Counted from the first letter of the stretch, positions 55,718-64,000 are shown. The stretch: DNA of 64,000 nt from an uncultured Paracoccus sp. (GCF_937873615.1 NZ_CALMYP010000067.1:124001-188000); one strand, 5' to 3'. Program-made: numbers and translations. Notes: a model not told the origin generated them from the sequence alone.

Positions 55718-56524
55718 ATGCCCTATCCCGATGCCGGCAAGGCGGTTCCGATCGTGGACAGCCATTGCCATCTCGACTTCCCCGATTTCGACGGCGAGCG
55801 TGACGCGCTGATCGCCCGCGCCCGCAAGGCCGGCGTGACCCGCATGGTGACGATCTGCACCAAGCTGCGCGAGGAACCCAATGTCCGCGCCATTGCCGAG
55901 GCCCATGACGGCATCTTCTACGCCGCCGGCACCCATCCGATGAGCGTGGCGAGCGAACCCATGGCCTCGGTCGAGGATCTGGTTGCCATCGCGCAGCATC
56001 CGAAGATGGTCGGCATCGGCGAGACCGGGCTGGACTATCACTACACCGCCGAAAGCGCCGCCCTGCAGCAGGAAAGCCTGCGCATCCATATCGAGGCCGC
56101 GCGCCGGACCGGCCTGCCGCTGATCATTCACGCCCGCGCCGCCGACGAGGACATGGCCCGCATCCTGACCGAAGAACACCGCGCCGGCGCCTATTCCTGC
56201 GTCATGCATTGCTTTTCCTCCGGGCCGGAACTGGCAGAGGCCGCGCTCGATCTGGGCTTCTACCTGTCGATGTCGGGCATCGCCGCCTTCCCGCGTTCCA
56301 CCGATCTGCGCGAGATCTTCGCGGCGGCCCCCATCGAGCGCATCCTGGTCGAGACCGACGCCCCCTATCTGGCCCCGCCGCCACATCGCGGGCGGCGCAA
56401 CGAACCCGCCTTCGTCACCCGCACGGCGGCCATCGGGGCCGAGATCTACGCCCTCGGCTATGCCGAATTCGCCGCCCGGACCTCGGCCAATTTCGACCGG
56501 CTGTTCAGCAAGGCCGCCGCATGA
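55718..56524 (+). CDS. tatD: TatD family metal-dependent hydrolase
   Basis: 268-residue TIM-barrel DNase/hydrolase. Metal ligands can be seen: DSHCHLDF (HxH, about 11-18), GIGETGLDYHY with Glu, LIIHARAADEDM with His, VMHCFSSG and VETDAPYLAPPPHRG with Asp. TatD enzymes degrade DNA 3' ends or, in related forms, edit D-aminoacyl-tRNA. Here it follows holB, the common arrangement, and overlaps the metallo-hydrolase gene as ATGA. The symbol reflects family; the precise substrate is open. Confidence 0.92.
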   Translation: MPYPDAGKAVPIVDSHCHLDFPDFDGERDALIARARKAGVTRMVTICTKLREEPNVRAIAEAHDGIFYAAGTHPMSVASEPMASVEDLVAIAQHPKMVGIGETGLDYHYTAESAALQQESLRIHIEAARRTGLPLIIHARAADEDMARILTEEHRAGAYSCVMHCFSSGPELAEAALDLGFYLSMSGIAAFPRSTDLREIFAAAPIERILVETDAPYLAPPPHRGRRNEPAFVTRTAAIGAEIYALGYAEFAARTSANFDRLFSKAAA

Positions 56525-57324
56525 TCCGGGTCACCATCCTCGGCTGCGGATCGTCCGGGGGGGTGCCGCGCATCGGCCAGAACTGGGGCGCCTGCGACCC
56601 CGCCAACCCGAAGAACCGCCGTCGCCGCTGCTCGGTGCTGATCGAGCGGATCGGCACAGGCGGCCGGACCCGGGTGCTGGTCGATACCGGCCCCGACATG
56701 GTGCCGCAGCTTCTGGATACGGATGTGGTCACGCTGGATGCAGTGATCTGGACCCATCCCCATGCCGATCATGTCCACGGCATCGACGACCTGCGCCAGT
56801 TGGCCTATAACGCCCGCGCGCGGGTGCCCGGCTATGCCGATTCCGGGACCACGGCGCAGCTGCGCGCGCGTTTCAACTATATCTTCGAGACCCCGCCCGG
56901 CTCGAACTATCCGCCCATCGTCGATCTGCACCCGTTTGACGGTCCCATCGCCATCGAGGGCGCGGGTGGTGCAATCGCGATCACGCCCTTCACCGTCCCG
57001 CATGGAGAGATCCCCTCGCTCGGGCTGAAGATCGCCAGCAAGGGCGGCGGCATCGTCTATCTGCCCGATGTGCAGGACATTCCCGATGCTGTCTGGCCCG
57101 TCATTGGCCAGCCCGAGATCTTCATCTGCGACGCCCTGCGCCACGACCCGCATCCGAGCCATGCCCATCTGGCGCTGACGCTGGACTGGCTGGCGCGTTC
57201 CGGCACGCCGCGCGGGGTGCTGACCAATATGCATATCGACCTCGATTACGCCGCGACCGATGCCGAGACGCCGGCCAATGTCACCCCCGCCCATGACGGC
57301 ATGGTGCTGGAGGCCGAGGCATGA
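56521..57324 (+). CDS. MBL fold metallo-hydrolase (PhnP/RNase Z-like branch)
   Basis: 267 residues. N-terminal TILGCGSSGGVPRIGQNWGACDP-type start (TILGCGSSGGVPRIG then a CDP segment and RRRRCSVLIE) is typical for the PhnP-like phosphodiesterase branch. The dinuclear zinc motif is WTHPHADHVHGIDDLR (HxHxDH, about 79-94); further ligands are in TVPHGEIPSLG, and FICDALRHDPHPSHAHL supplies the C-terminal Asp and His. It probably hydrolyses a cyclic nucleotide or phosphodiester. Position after tatD is conserved in Rhodobacteraceae. Overlaps both neighbours by 4 bases. Confidence 0.9.
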   Translation: MIRVTILGCGSSGGVPRIGQNWGACDPANPKNRRRRCSVLIERIGTGGRTRVLVDTGPDMVPQLLDTDVVTLDAVIWTHPHADHVHGIDDLRQLAYNARARVPGYADSGTTAQLRARFNYIFETPPGSNYPPIVDLHPFDGPIAIEGAGGAIAITPFTVPHGEIPSLGLKIASKGGGIVYLPDVQDIPDAVWPVIGQPEIFICDALRHDPHPSHAHLALTLDWLARSGTPRGVLTNMHIDLDYAATDAETPANVTPAHDGMVLEAEA

Positions 57325-58262
57325 GCGCGCTGTTCGATGTCGTTCTGCCAGTCTTCCTGGTGATCGGCTTCGGCTATCTGGTTTCCTGGCGCGGGCTGTT
57401 TTCCGAATCGGCGGTCGATGGCGTCATGCGCTTTGCGCAGAATTTCGCGGTGCCGGTGCTGCTGTTCCAGTCCATCGCCAAGCTGGACCTTTCGGCAGAG
57501 TTCAACATGCCGATGCTTCTGTCCTTCTATATCGGTGCCTTCGCCTCTTTCGCGCTTGGCGTGGCGGGGGCGCGCTGGCTGGGCCGTCCGGCCGAGGACG
57601 CGGTCGCCATCGGCTTCGTCTGCCTGTTCTCGAACTCGCTTCTGCTGGGAGTGCCGATCACCGAGCGCGCCTATGGCCCCGAGGCCCTCGCCGGCAACTG
57701 GGCCATCATCGCCCTGCATTCGCCGCTGCTTTATACCTTCGGCATCACGGTGATGGAGTTCACCCGCGCCCGGGGAATGCAGCTTTCCGTCGGTCGCGTC
57801 GCCCTGCGCGCGCTGACGGGGGTGCTGCGCACGCCGCTGGTGATCGGGATCCTGTCCGGGCTGGGGATGAACCTTCTGACACAGGCCGGGCTGGTCCTGC
57901 CGCAGGGCTTCTGGGACGGGGTCGGCATGATGGCCAAGGCCGCACTGCCAACGGCGCTGTTCGCGCTTGGCGGCATCCTCTATCGCTACAAGCCCGAGGG
58001 CGACAGCCGCGCCATCCTTCTGTGCTGCTGCGCCGCGCTGATGGTGCATCCGGTCATCACCTATGGGCTTGGCCGCATCTTCGGGCTGGAGGTTCCGGCC
58101 CTGCGTTCGGCGGTGATGACCGCCGCCATGGCGCCGGGGGTGAACGCCTATCTCTTCGCCTCGATCTATGGCGTCGCCACACGGGTCGCGGCCTCGACCG
58201 TGCTGGTGGCGACGGCGGCCTCGATCCTGACCATATCGCTCTGGCTGGCGGTGCTGCCTTAA
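57321..58262 (+). CDS. AEC family transporter
   Basis: 313-residue auxin-efflux-carrier-type membrane protein with ten predicted helices in two five-helix halves. Start MSALFDVVLPVFLVIGFGYL and the conserved crossing region (NFAVPVLLFQSIAKLDL near 45) match the family, as does APGVNAYLFASIYG in the second half. Bacterial members export or import malate, malonate or other organic acids; the substrate is not readable. Last gene of the dacA-to-AEC run; it overlaps the convergent potC-like gene by 4 bases. Confidence 0.9.
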   Translation: MSALFDVVLPVFLVIGFGYLVSWRGLFSESAVDGVMRFAQNFAVPVLLFQSIAKLDLSAEFNMPMLLSFYIGAFASFALGVAGARWLGRPAEDAVAIGFVCLFSNSLLLGVPITERAYGPEALAGNWAIIALHSPLLYTFGITVMEFTRARGMQLSVGRVALRALTGVLRTPLVIGILSGLGMNLLTQAGLVLPQGFWDGVGMMAKAALPTALFALGGILYRYKPEGDSRAILLCCCAALMVHPVITYGLGRIFGLEVPALRSAVMTAAMAPGVNAYLFASIYGVATRVAASTVLVATAASILTISLWLAVLP

Positions 58263-59230
58263 CCCGGCGACAGGCCGCGGATCCGTTCCGACCGGCGGCG
58301 CAGCAGTTCGACCGTGGCCAGAAGCGCGATCGAAAAGATCACCAGCAGCGTGGCAATGGCAAGGATCGCCGGGCTGATCTGTTCGCGGATACCGTTCCAC
58401 ATCTGGCGCGGGATGGTCTGCTGATCGGGACCGGCGATGAACAGCACCGCCACCACCTCGTCGAACGAGGTCACGAAGGCAAAAAGCGCGCCCGAGATCA
58501 CACCGGGCAGGATCAGCGGCATGGTGACCCGGAAGAAGGTGGTGCGCGGGTTGGCACCAAGGCTGGCGGCGGCGCGGTTCAGCGATTGGTCGAACCCCAC
58601 CAGCGTCGCCGTCACGGTGATGATGACGAAGGGGATCCCCAGCGTCGCATGGGCCAGAATCACGCCCAGATAGGTATTCGCCAGACAGCCCGAATTGGAC
58701 AGGAAGGGCGCGAAAATACTGCTCAGCCAGCTGTTCTGCGGCAGGCAGGCGGATGAGTAGAAGAAGAACAGCCCCGTCGCGGTGATGATCAGCGGCACGA
58801 TCATCGGCGAAATCAGGATCGCCATGATCAGCCGCCGGAACGGCATTTCCGGCCGCGACAGGCCAAGTGCCGCGAGCGTTCCCAGCACCGTCGCCAACAC
58901 GGTCGAGAAGACCCCGATGATGATCGAGTTCTTCGCTGCGTTCACCCATTTCGCATTGGCCCACATATCGGCGAACCACGAGGCATCGCGCGGCGCCTCG
59001 GGCCGGGCCATGCCGAAGGTCATCAGGCTGTCATACCACCGCATCGAGAAACCGTCCGGGTCCAGCGACAGCATCTCGGGGGTGAAGGTGAAATAGGGCT
59101 CGGTATTGAAGCTGAGCGGGATGATGATCAGGATCGGCGCGATCAGGAAGATGAAGATCAGCGTGCAGATGGCCAGATAGGCCCAGTGCCAGGTGCGCTC
59201 CAGCGGGGTTGCATAGGTGGGAAGTGCCAT
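58259..59230 (-). CDS. polyamine-type ABC transporter permease, PotC-like
   Basis: 323-residue inner-membrane permease with six helices. The N-terminal helix (YLAICTLIFIFLIAPILIII), then PLSFNTEPYFTFTPEMLSLD-like loop and the EAA motif near NRAAASLGANPRTTFFRVTM are typical of PotC/PotI. A loop of about 25 residues with two Cys (SACLPQNSWLSSIF ... NSGCLANTY) after helix 4 is unusual and could form a periplasmic disulfide. Last gene of the four-gene ABC unit, 4 bp after the PotB-like gene. Confidence 0.9.
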   Translation of the reverse strand: MALPTYATPLERTWHWAYLAICTLIFIFLIAPILIIIPLSFNTEPYFTFTPEMLSLDPDGFSMRWYDSLMTFGMARPEAPRDASWFADMWANAKWVNAAKNSIIIGVFSTVLATVLGTLAALGLSRPEMPFRRLIMAILISPMIVPLIITATGLFFFYSSACLPQNSWLSSIFAPFLSNSGCLANTYLGVILAHATLGIPFVIITVTATLVGFDQSLNRAAASLGANPRTTFFRVTMPLILPGVISGALFAFVTSFDEVVAVLFIAGPDQQTIPRQMWNGIREQISPAILAIATLLVIFSIALLATVELLRRRSERIRGLSPG

Positions 59231-59234
59231 CGCG

Positions 59235-60530
59235 TTACCCCAGTTTCAGATTGTCGATGCCGACGAGGCGGTCATAGATCCAGTAGAGGATCAGCACGCC
59301 GCCCAGCAGGATCGCGGCAAGGGCTGCGGCCATGGACCAGTTCAGCGTGCCGGTCATATGCTCGGCGATCATGTTGGAAATCAGCTGACCAGAGGCACCG
59401 CCGACAAGCGCGGGGGTGATGTAATAGCCAACCGCGAGGATGAAGACCAGAAGCGCCCCGGCCCCCAGACCCGGCAGGGTCTGCGGGAAATAGATGCGCC
59501 GGAAAGCGGTCCAGCTGGTCGCGCCAAGGCTGCGGGCGGCGCGGACATAGCTCGGGTTGATCGTGCGCATCACCGAATAGAGCGGCAGGATCATGAAGGG
59601 CAGCAGGATATGGGTCATCGCGATGATGGTGCCGATCTGGTTATACATCATCTTCAGCCGCCCGGCATTGTCGATGACGCCCAGCCAGATCAGCAGGTCG
59701 TTCACCACGCCCTGCTGCTGCAACAGCACCATCCAGCTTGTCGTCCTGACCAGAAGCGAGGTCCAGAACGGCAAGAGCACCAGGATCATCAGCAGGTTCG
59801 ACTTCCTGAGCGGCAGCACCGCCAGCAGATGCGCAATCGGGAACCCCAGCAGGAAGGTCATGAATGTCACGAGCGCCGAGAGCCACAGCGTACGCATGAA
59901 CAGCATGATATAGACGCGGCGGTTCTCGTTCACCTGCACGATATCGCCATTGACATCGCGGGTCCGGTCCAGCGAGGCCAGATAGAAACTGTCGGTATAG
60001 GCGGTCGAGGAATTGCGCATCGAGGCCCAAAGCTCGGGATCGCCCCATTTCCGGTCGATCTCCAGCATCGCCTCGCGATAGGGCGGCTCGACCCCGTCAC
60101 GGAGCTTGCGCCCGGTCGAGGTGAACAGCGACCGCGTGCCCGGCAATTCGTAATTGATCCTCGTGCCGACGATGCCGACGCTGCGCGCCTCGGCAGAGGC
60201 CTGAATGTCATTGGCGAGGGCCGCAAAGGCCGCCTCGTCCGGGGTCGTGCCGGGCTCGGTTTCGGCGAACCAGGCACTGATCTGCGGCATGTTGGCCGAA
60301 AAACCGTCATTATGGACCGAGCGATAGAGCATCTGCCCGATGGGCATCACGAAGGTCAGCAGGATGAAGGCCAGAAGCGGCGCCACCAGCAGGAAGGCCC
60401 GCCAGCGTGCCCGCCGCGAGGCCCGCGCCAGGGCGCGATGCAGGGGCTGACCGTCGGCTGTGGTCAGGGGGGCGTCGATACCGCCGGCCTCGGTCACGAT
60501 GGCCGCATGAGGATCAAGGGGTGATGCCAT
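59235..60530 (-). CDS. polyamine-type ABC transporter permease, PotB-like, with large periplasmic insert
   Basis: 431 residues, against about 280-310 for usual PotB. The N-terminal cytoplasmic part is long (about 40 residues), followed by helix 1 (AFLLVAPLLAFILLTFVMPI). Between helix 1 and helix 2 lies an insert of about 130 residues (roughly 70-200) containing FAETEPGTTPDEAAFAALAN and YREAMLEIDRKWGDPELWAS, which should face the periplasm. From about residue 205 the permease is normal, with the EAA motif in RAARSLGATSWTAFRRIYFP. The binding protein gene precedes it, separated by a strong hairpin. Confidence 0.88.
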   Translation of the reverse strand: MASPLDPHAAIVTEAGGIDAPLTTADGQPLHRALARASRRARWRAFLLVAPLLAFILLTFVMPIGQMLYRSVHNDGFSANMPQISAWFAETEPGTTPDEAAFAALANDIQASAEARSVGIVGTRINYELPGTRSLFTSTGRKLRDGVEPPYREAMLEIDRKWGDPELWASMRNSSTAYTDSFYLASLDRTRDVNGDIVQVNENRRVYIMLFMRTLWLSALVTFMTFLLGFPIAHLLAVLPLRKSNLLMILVLLPFWTSLLVRTTSWMVLLQQQGVVNDLLIWLGVIDNAGRLKMMYNQIGTIIAMTHILLPFMILPLYSVMRTINPSYVRAARSLGATSWTAFRRIYFPQTLPGLGAGALLVFILAVGYYITPALVGGASGQLISNMIAEHMTGTLNWSMAAALAAILLGGVLILYWIYDRLVGIDNLKLG

Positions 60531-60548
60531 ACCGTCTTTCCAGAAAGG

Positions 60549-60575
60549 CCCGGCCGCGCGGGTGGCGCGGCCGGG
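60549..60575 (-). terminator. intercistronic hairpin between the binding protein and permease genes
   Basis: Perfect 11-bp stem CCCGGCCGCGC / GCGCGGCCGGG (60549-60559 and 60565-60575) with a 5-base loop, 9 bp after the binding-protein stop and no T-run. Such hairpins typically stabilise the upstream mRNA so that binding protein is made in excess over the permeases; full termination is less likely. Confidence 0.6.
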
Positions 60576-60583
60576 TTGTCAGC

Positions 60584-61657
60584 TCAGCCAGCGAGCCAGG
60601 CGTTGAAACGCTCGTTCAGTTCCGAATCGTGGTCGACCCAGAAATCGAGGTTCGAGCCAAGCGCATTGCCCATGTTGTCGGCGGTCGTGGGCAGGTGCGG
60701 ACCCATCGGCTCCTCGGTGCCCTCGATATTGCCGACCATGGCGGCGGCCGATTTGCGCGGCGGGCCATAGCTGATGAACTCGGCGGCGCGAGCCTGATTG
60801 GCGGGCGCGGTCGAGAAGGCGATGAATTTCAGCGCGTCTTCCATATGCGGCGCGCCTTTCGGGATCACCCAGCCTTCCATCTCGTAGATCTGGCCGTCCC
60901 AGACGATCTTGAAGGGCTTGCCGTCCTTCATCGCGGCATCGAAGATCCGGCCATTGAAGGCATAGGCCATCGACACTTCGCCATCGGCCAGAAGCTGCGG
61001 CGGCTGCGCGCCGGCTTCCCACCAGATCACGTCGTTCTTGATGCTGTCCAGCTTGGCGAAGGCGCGGTCGACGCCTTCCGGGGTGCCCAGCACGTCATAG
61101 ACTTCCGCCGCCGGCACGCCATCGGCCATCAGCGCGAATTCCAGGTTGAACTTGGCGCCCTTGCGCATGGTGCGCTTGCCGGGGAACTTCTCCAGATCGA
61201 AGAAATCGGCCGGGCCGGCAGGCTTGGCATCGGCGAATTTCGAATCGTCATAGACCTCAACCATCGAATAGACATCGGTGGCGACGAAGCAGTCGGTCAC
61301 GCCGCCCTCGATATAGTCGTCGGTCGCTGCGGTGCCGTCTTCGGCGGCGGTCAGGCCGGCGGCATCGATTTCCTCCAGCAGGCCCTCGTCACACAGGCGC
61401 ACGGCATCGGCATATTCGACCGAGGCCACATCCGAAGTGACATTGCCGGCTTCGACCATGGCCTTGATCGGCGTCGCCGGGTTGTCGGCGTCGGCGATGT
61501 TCACGGCAATGCCGGTCTCGGCGGTGAAGGGCTTGGCATAGGCTTCCAGATGCGAATTGCCGTAAGCCCCACCCCAGCTGAGCAGGTTCACTTCCTGCGC
61601 CGAGGCGCCGAAGGCCAGCCCACAAAGCGCGGTGGTCAGAATCAGGGTCTTTTTCAT
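60584..61657 (-). CDS. polyamine-type ABC transporter substrate-binding protein, PotD/PotF-like
   Basis: 357-residue periplasmic binding protein with signal peptide MKKTLILTTALCGLAFGASA and mature start QEVNLLSWGGAYGNSHLEAY, typical of the spermidine/putrescine group (NLLSWGGAY). The central TDCFVATDVYSMVEVYDDSK, WWEAGAQPPQLLADGEVSMA and EMEGWVIPKGAPHMEDALKF segments match. The usual acidic pocket residues seem partly kept (E in FYEW-type position is not clear), so the ligand could be a polyamine or another small cation. AGGAG stands 6 bases before the ATG. Followed by a strong hairpin. Confidence 0.9.
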   Translation of the reverse strand: MKKTLILTTALCGLAFGASAQEVNLLSWGGAYGNSHLEAYAKPFTAETGIAVNIADADNPATPIKAMVEAGNVTSDVASVEYADAVRLCDEGLLEEIDAAGLTAAEDGTAATDDYIEGGVTDCFVATDVYSMVEVYDDSKFADAKPAGPADFFDLEKFPGKRTMRKGAKFNLEFALMADGVPAAEVYDVLGTPEGVDRAFAKLDSIKNDVIWWEAGAQPPQLLADGEVSMAYAFNGRIFDAAMKDGKPFKIVWDGQIYEMEGWVIPKGAPHMEDALKFIAFSTAPANQARAAEFISYGPPRKSAAAMVGNIEGTEEPMGPHLPTTADNMGNALGSNLDFWVDHDSELNERFNAWLAG

Positions 61658-61732
61658 TGAAATCTCCTGTTGCGGTTGATCGGCGCATTGGCCGTTATCA
61701 TTGGGCGCGTCATGCGCCGGGGCCGGTCCCTG

Positions 61733-62836
61733 TCATACCGGATCGAGCGCGCGGGCATCCTGCGGATGCCAGCCGACGCGGATGGAATCGCCGGGGGTCA
61801 GACGAGCCTGCCCCAGCGTATTGCGGCATTTCATCACGAAATCCTCCTGCCCGGCCACCTTCAGCCGGGTGCGCAGGATATCGCCCATATAGACCACGTC
61901 CAGCACCTCGGCCGGCAGGGTATGGGCGCCCTCGGGCATCAGCTCGGGCTTGAACTCGATCCGTTCGGGCCGGATCGAGACGGTGGTCGCCTGACCGACC
62001 TCGCGGACATTCACCGCCGTCGCGTCGATCTTGTCGCCATTGCGCAGCATCACCGTCGCCCGGTCGCCATCGAGCGAGTCGATCATGCCGTTGATGGCGT
62101 TGTTCTCGCCGATGAAACCGGCGACGAAGCTGTTCTCGGGGCGTTCGTAAAGCGCATCGGGCACGGCAAGCTGCTGGATGCGGCCATCGTTGAAGACGGC
62201 GATGCGGTCCGACATGGTCAGCGCCTCGCCCTGATCGTGGGTGACATAGACCACGGTCACGCCCAGCCGTTCATGCAGGGCCTTGATCTCGAATTGCATA
62301 TGCTCGCGCAGCTGCTTGTCGAGCGCGCCGAGCGGTTCGTCCATCAGCACCAGCTTCGGATCGAAGACGAGCGCGCGGGCAAGCGCGATCCGCTGCTGCT
62401 GGCCACCGGAGAGCTGTGCCGGACGGCGATTGGCGAAAGCGCCCATCTGCACCATGTCGAGCGCGCGCTTGATCCGCTCCTCGCGCTCGGCCTTGCCAAG
62501 GCCGCGCACTTCCAGCGGGAAGGACAGGTTCTCGCCCACGGTCATATGTGGGAACAGCGCGTAATTCTGGAACACCATGCCGATGCCGCGCCTGTGCGGC
62601 GGCACGTCGTTAATATTGGTGCCGTCGAGCAGGATCTGGCCATGGGTCGCGGTCTCGAAGCCCGCCAGCATCATCAGGCAGGTGGTCTTGCCGGAACCGG
62701 ACGGGCCGAGCATGGTCAGGAACTCGCCCCGGCCAATCGACAAATTCAGGTCTTTGACGACAAGAGACTGTCCGTCATAGCTTTTCTGCACATGGTCAAA
62801 GACGACGAAACCGTCATCATGGGCCGTATTCGTCAA
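61733..62836 (-). CDS. polyamine-type ABC transporter ATP-binding protein, PotA-like
   Basis: 367-residue ATPase with a TOBE domain. It has Walker A GPSGSGKTTCLMML (about 39-52), Q-loop VFQNYALFPHMT, signature LSGGQQQRIALARAL, Walker B LVLMDEPLGALD and H-loop VYVTHDQGEALTMSD. The C-terminal TOBE/OB region (about 275-360) is normal for PotA. The start is TTG at 62836, with GGGGAA about 8 bases upstream; no closer ATG exists. First gene of the unit; the binding protein gene follows after 75 bp, and its promoter must lie in the 192 bp up to tRNA-Leu. Confidence 0.92.
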   Translation of the reverse strand: MTNTAHDDGFVVFDHVQKSYDGQSLVVKDLNLSIGRGEFLTMLGPSGSGKTTCLMMLAGFETATHGQILLDGTNINDVPPHRRGIGMVFQNYALFPHMTVGENLSFPLEVRGLGKAEREERIKRALDMVQMGAFANRRPAQLSGGQQQRIALARALVFDPKLVLMDEPLGALDKQLREHMQFEIKALHERLGVTVVYVTHDQGEALTMSDRIAVFNDGRIQQLAVPDALYERPENSFVAGFIGENNAINGMIDSLDGDRATVMLRNGDKIDATAVNVREVGQATTVSIRPERIEFKPELMPEGAHTLPAEVLDVVYMGDILRTRLKVAGQEDFVMKCRNTLGQARLTPGDSIRVGWHPQDARALDPV

Positions 62837-63028
62837 GTGGGGTTCCCCTGTCTTGGTTCACGGTTCTCATTGCCGCTTGCGACAGGTTAAGCGTTGCCGC
62901 GACCAGAATGCAACAGGCTGGATCGGATCGCGGAGGCGCGAACCGGAACTGCCGAAATTGACGGCAACCCTGCCGAATACCCCTTTTCAACCGCAGCCGA
63001 AGCGGTTATCTGCACGCCTTGTCGCGAT

Positions 63029-63115
63029 GCGGTCGTGGCGGAATTGGTAGACGCGCAGCGTTGAGGTCGCTGTTCCTTAACCGGAGTGGAAGTTCGAGTC
63101 TTCTCGACCGCACCA
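63029..63115 (+). tRNA. tRNA-Leu(GAG)
   Basis: 87 nt with encoded CCA and a long variable arm. Acceptor GCGGTCG/CGACCGC is perfect. The anticodon stem CAGCG/CGCTG encloses TTGAGGT, giving anticodon GAG (reads CUC and CUU). The T arm is GGAAGTTCGAGTCTTC. All class II Leu features are present. Confidence 0.95.
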
Positions 63116-63124
63116 GACGACACG

Positions 63125-63163
63125 GAAAACAGCCGCTCCTTTCCGGGGCGGCTGTTTTCGTTT
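63125..63163 (+). terminator. strong terminator after tRNA-Leu, also facing the VWA gene
   Basis: Perfect 12-bp stem GAAAACAGCCGC / GCGGCTGTTTTC (63125-63136 and 63148-63159) with an 11-base loop, followed by GTTTC. The T-run lies within the 3' arm; on the minus strand the A-rich arm reads as T-rich, so it can also end the VWA gene, which stops at 63184. Confidence 0.8.
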
Positions 63164-63183
63164 CACACCATCTGGCTGCCCCC

Positions 63184-64000
63184 TTATCGTGGGCTGACCA
63201 TATCGGTTGGCACGGGCACGCCCATTGGCGGCGTGCCGGGGGCGCTGCCCTGCAGGCTCTGGGCCAGACGCATCAACGAGATCGCTTCGTTGCGATAGCC
63301 GAAGGGGTCCTCGCCCTTGCCCGATTGCGCCAGAGCAATGGCCTCGTCCCAGCCCCAGTCGCCCAGATAGGTTGCCCCGTTCAGAAGCTGGCCGAAACCG
63401 GCGATGGCAGCGGCGAAGCGGGCGTCGTCATCGCTCTCGCCACCGGTCAGGATCGGGGTTTCGATCAGTTTCGAGACGGTCTCGCCCGGTTCCTTGTAGC
63501 GCAGCCGCAGGAAGCCCAACTCGCCATCGCCCGAGGGCGCGGCATCGGCTGCCGGCTGATAGCGCAGCGCATCGTTCAGCAGCGCGGGGCTGTCGGGCGC
63601 GGTCACCTCGTAAAGCGCGGTCACCGAATGGCCGGCACCCAGTTCCCCGGCGTCGATCTTGTCATTGTTGAAATCCTCGCGCCGCAGCGCCCGGGTCTCA
63701 TAACCGATCAGCCGATATTCCGCGACCTCGGCCGGGTTCCATTCGACCTGCAGCTTCACATCGCCGGCGATGGGGAAAAGCGCGCCCGAAAGCTGATCGA
63801 CCAGCACCTTCTGCGCCTCTTGCAGGGTGTCGATATAGGCGGCCTGACCGTTGCCGTTCTGCGCCAGCACTTGCATGGTCGCATCGTCCAGATTGCCGCG
63901 CCCGAAGCCCAGCACCGACAGATAGGTGCCGCTGTCGCGCTTGCGGGCGATATAGCCTTCCAGCCCGTCGGGGTCAGAGATGCCGACGTTGAAATCGCCA
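63184..64000 (-). CDS. von Willebrand factor A domain protein, YfbK-like (DUF3520), N-terminal part outside window
   Basis: The frame is open at the right edge; 271 C-terminal residues are visible. The first part is the end of a VWA domain (GDFNVGISDPDGLEGYIARK, GTYLSVLGFGRGNLDDATMQ, AYIDTLQEAQKVLVDQL). From about LFPIAGDVKLQVEWNPAEVA on it follows the DUF3520 C-terminal region of YfbK, including YRLIGYETRALRREDFNNDK and GAGHSVTALYEV. Homologues are exported, membrane-linked proteins of unknown function. The metal-site (MIDAS) motif must lie beyond the window. Confidence 0.9.
   Translation of the reverse strand, partial: GDFNVGISDPDGLEGYIARKRDSGTYLSVLGFGRGNLDDATMQVLAQNGNGQAAYIDTLQEAQKVLVDQLSGALFPIAGDVKLQVEWNPAEVAEYRLIGYETRALRREDFNNDKIDAGELGAGHSVTALYEVTAPDSPALLNDALRYQPAADAAPSGDGELGFLRLRYKEPGETVSKLIETPILTGGESDDDARFAAAIAGFGQLLNGATYLGDWGWDEAIALAQSGKGEDPFGYRNEAISLMRLAQSLQGSAPGTPPMGVPVPTDMVSPR

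Noticed and set aside
62983..63011. Promoter TTTTCA-N16-TTATCT before tRNA-Leu
   Set aside because: Both boxes match the consensus poorly; a transcription start map would be needed to support it.

Overview
The window is a 64 kb stretch of high-GC chromosome from an alphaproteobacterium of the Rhodobacteraceae, most likely Paracoccus or a close relative. This rests on gene content and order: a nuoA-B-C-D-E complex I cluster with small extra reading frames between subunits, a ctaC-ctaB-orf-ctaG-ctaE-surf1-thrC cluster for aa3 oxidase, fumarate-independent housekeeping genes in typical Rhodobacterales pairs (ccmI-ruvX, dacA-tmk-holB-tatD), and very high G+C with many 4-bp ATGA gene overlaps. The assignment is inference from recall, not a database comparison.

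Layout, left to right. 1-3768 (minus): the 5' half of the nuo operon (nuoE cut by the window edge), with a previously easy-to-miss 47-codon lipoprotein gene between nuoD and nuoE. 4028-9627: a YeaQ-type membrane protein, an MFS exporter, an EamA transporter, apt, a flavin reductase, an acetyltransferase and an EcsC protein. 9638-16592 (minus): a RecD-like helicase, a three-gene peptide ABC transporter (no binding protein in view), an FAD-linked 2-hydroxyacid dehydrogenase and a RimJ-type acetyltransferase. 16592-23694 (minus): M16 protease, thrC, surf1, a terminator, then the cytochrome c oxidase genes ctaE, ctaG, a small membrane orf, ctaB, ctaC and a short basic leader orf. 23776-28999: tldD, accA, an S49 protease, a tiny membrane protein, a Na+/Ca2+ exchanger and a pteridine-reductase-like SDR. 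An AT-rich 300-bp control region with a DnaA-box palindrome precedes uvrC (29302). 31165-36320: 5-FCL, DUF6522-like protein, sodB, a DAPA-repeat membrane protein, ccmI, ruvX, HPP-CBS protein. 36508-42697 (minus): scoB, scoA, an orphan short xdhC, topA, dprA; then tRNA-Met. 43205-49577: a YiiX-fold protein that has lost its catalytic residues, gltX, a zincin, a PfkB kinase, one AT-rich foreign membrane-protein gene, a CDF transporter and dtd. 49891-58262 (plus): rhlE-type helicase, tdk, DUF2270 protein, then the overlapping run dacA-tmk-holB-tatD-MBL-AEC transporter. 58259-62836 (minus): a potA-potD-potB-potC-like polyamine-type ABC transporter. 63029: tRNA-Leu(GAG); 63184 to the edge: a VWA/YfbK protein, cut by the window.

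Most of the window is ordinary core genome: respiratory chain (complex I, aa3 oxidase and its Cu/heme assembly), DNA maintenance (uvrC, topA, dprA, ruvX, holB, tmk, tdk) and transport. I see no CRISPR array, insertion sequence, integrase, phage module or recognisable defence island. The points worth a second look are small: hidden short genes inside the nuo and cta operons, the inactive YiiX-like protein, the single AT-rich gene at 46845-47960, the DnaA-box palindrome before uvrC, and a triple 11-bp tandem repeat before rhlE.
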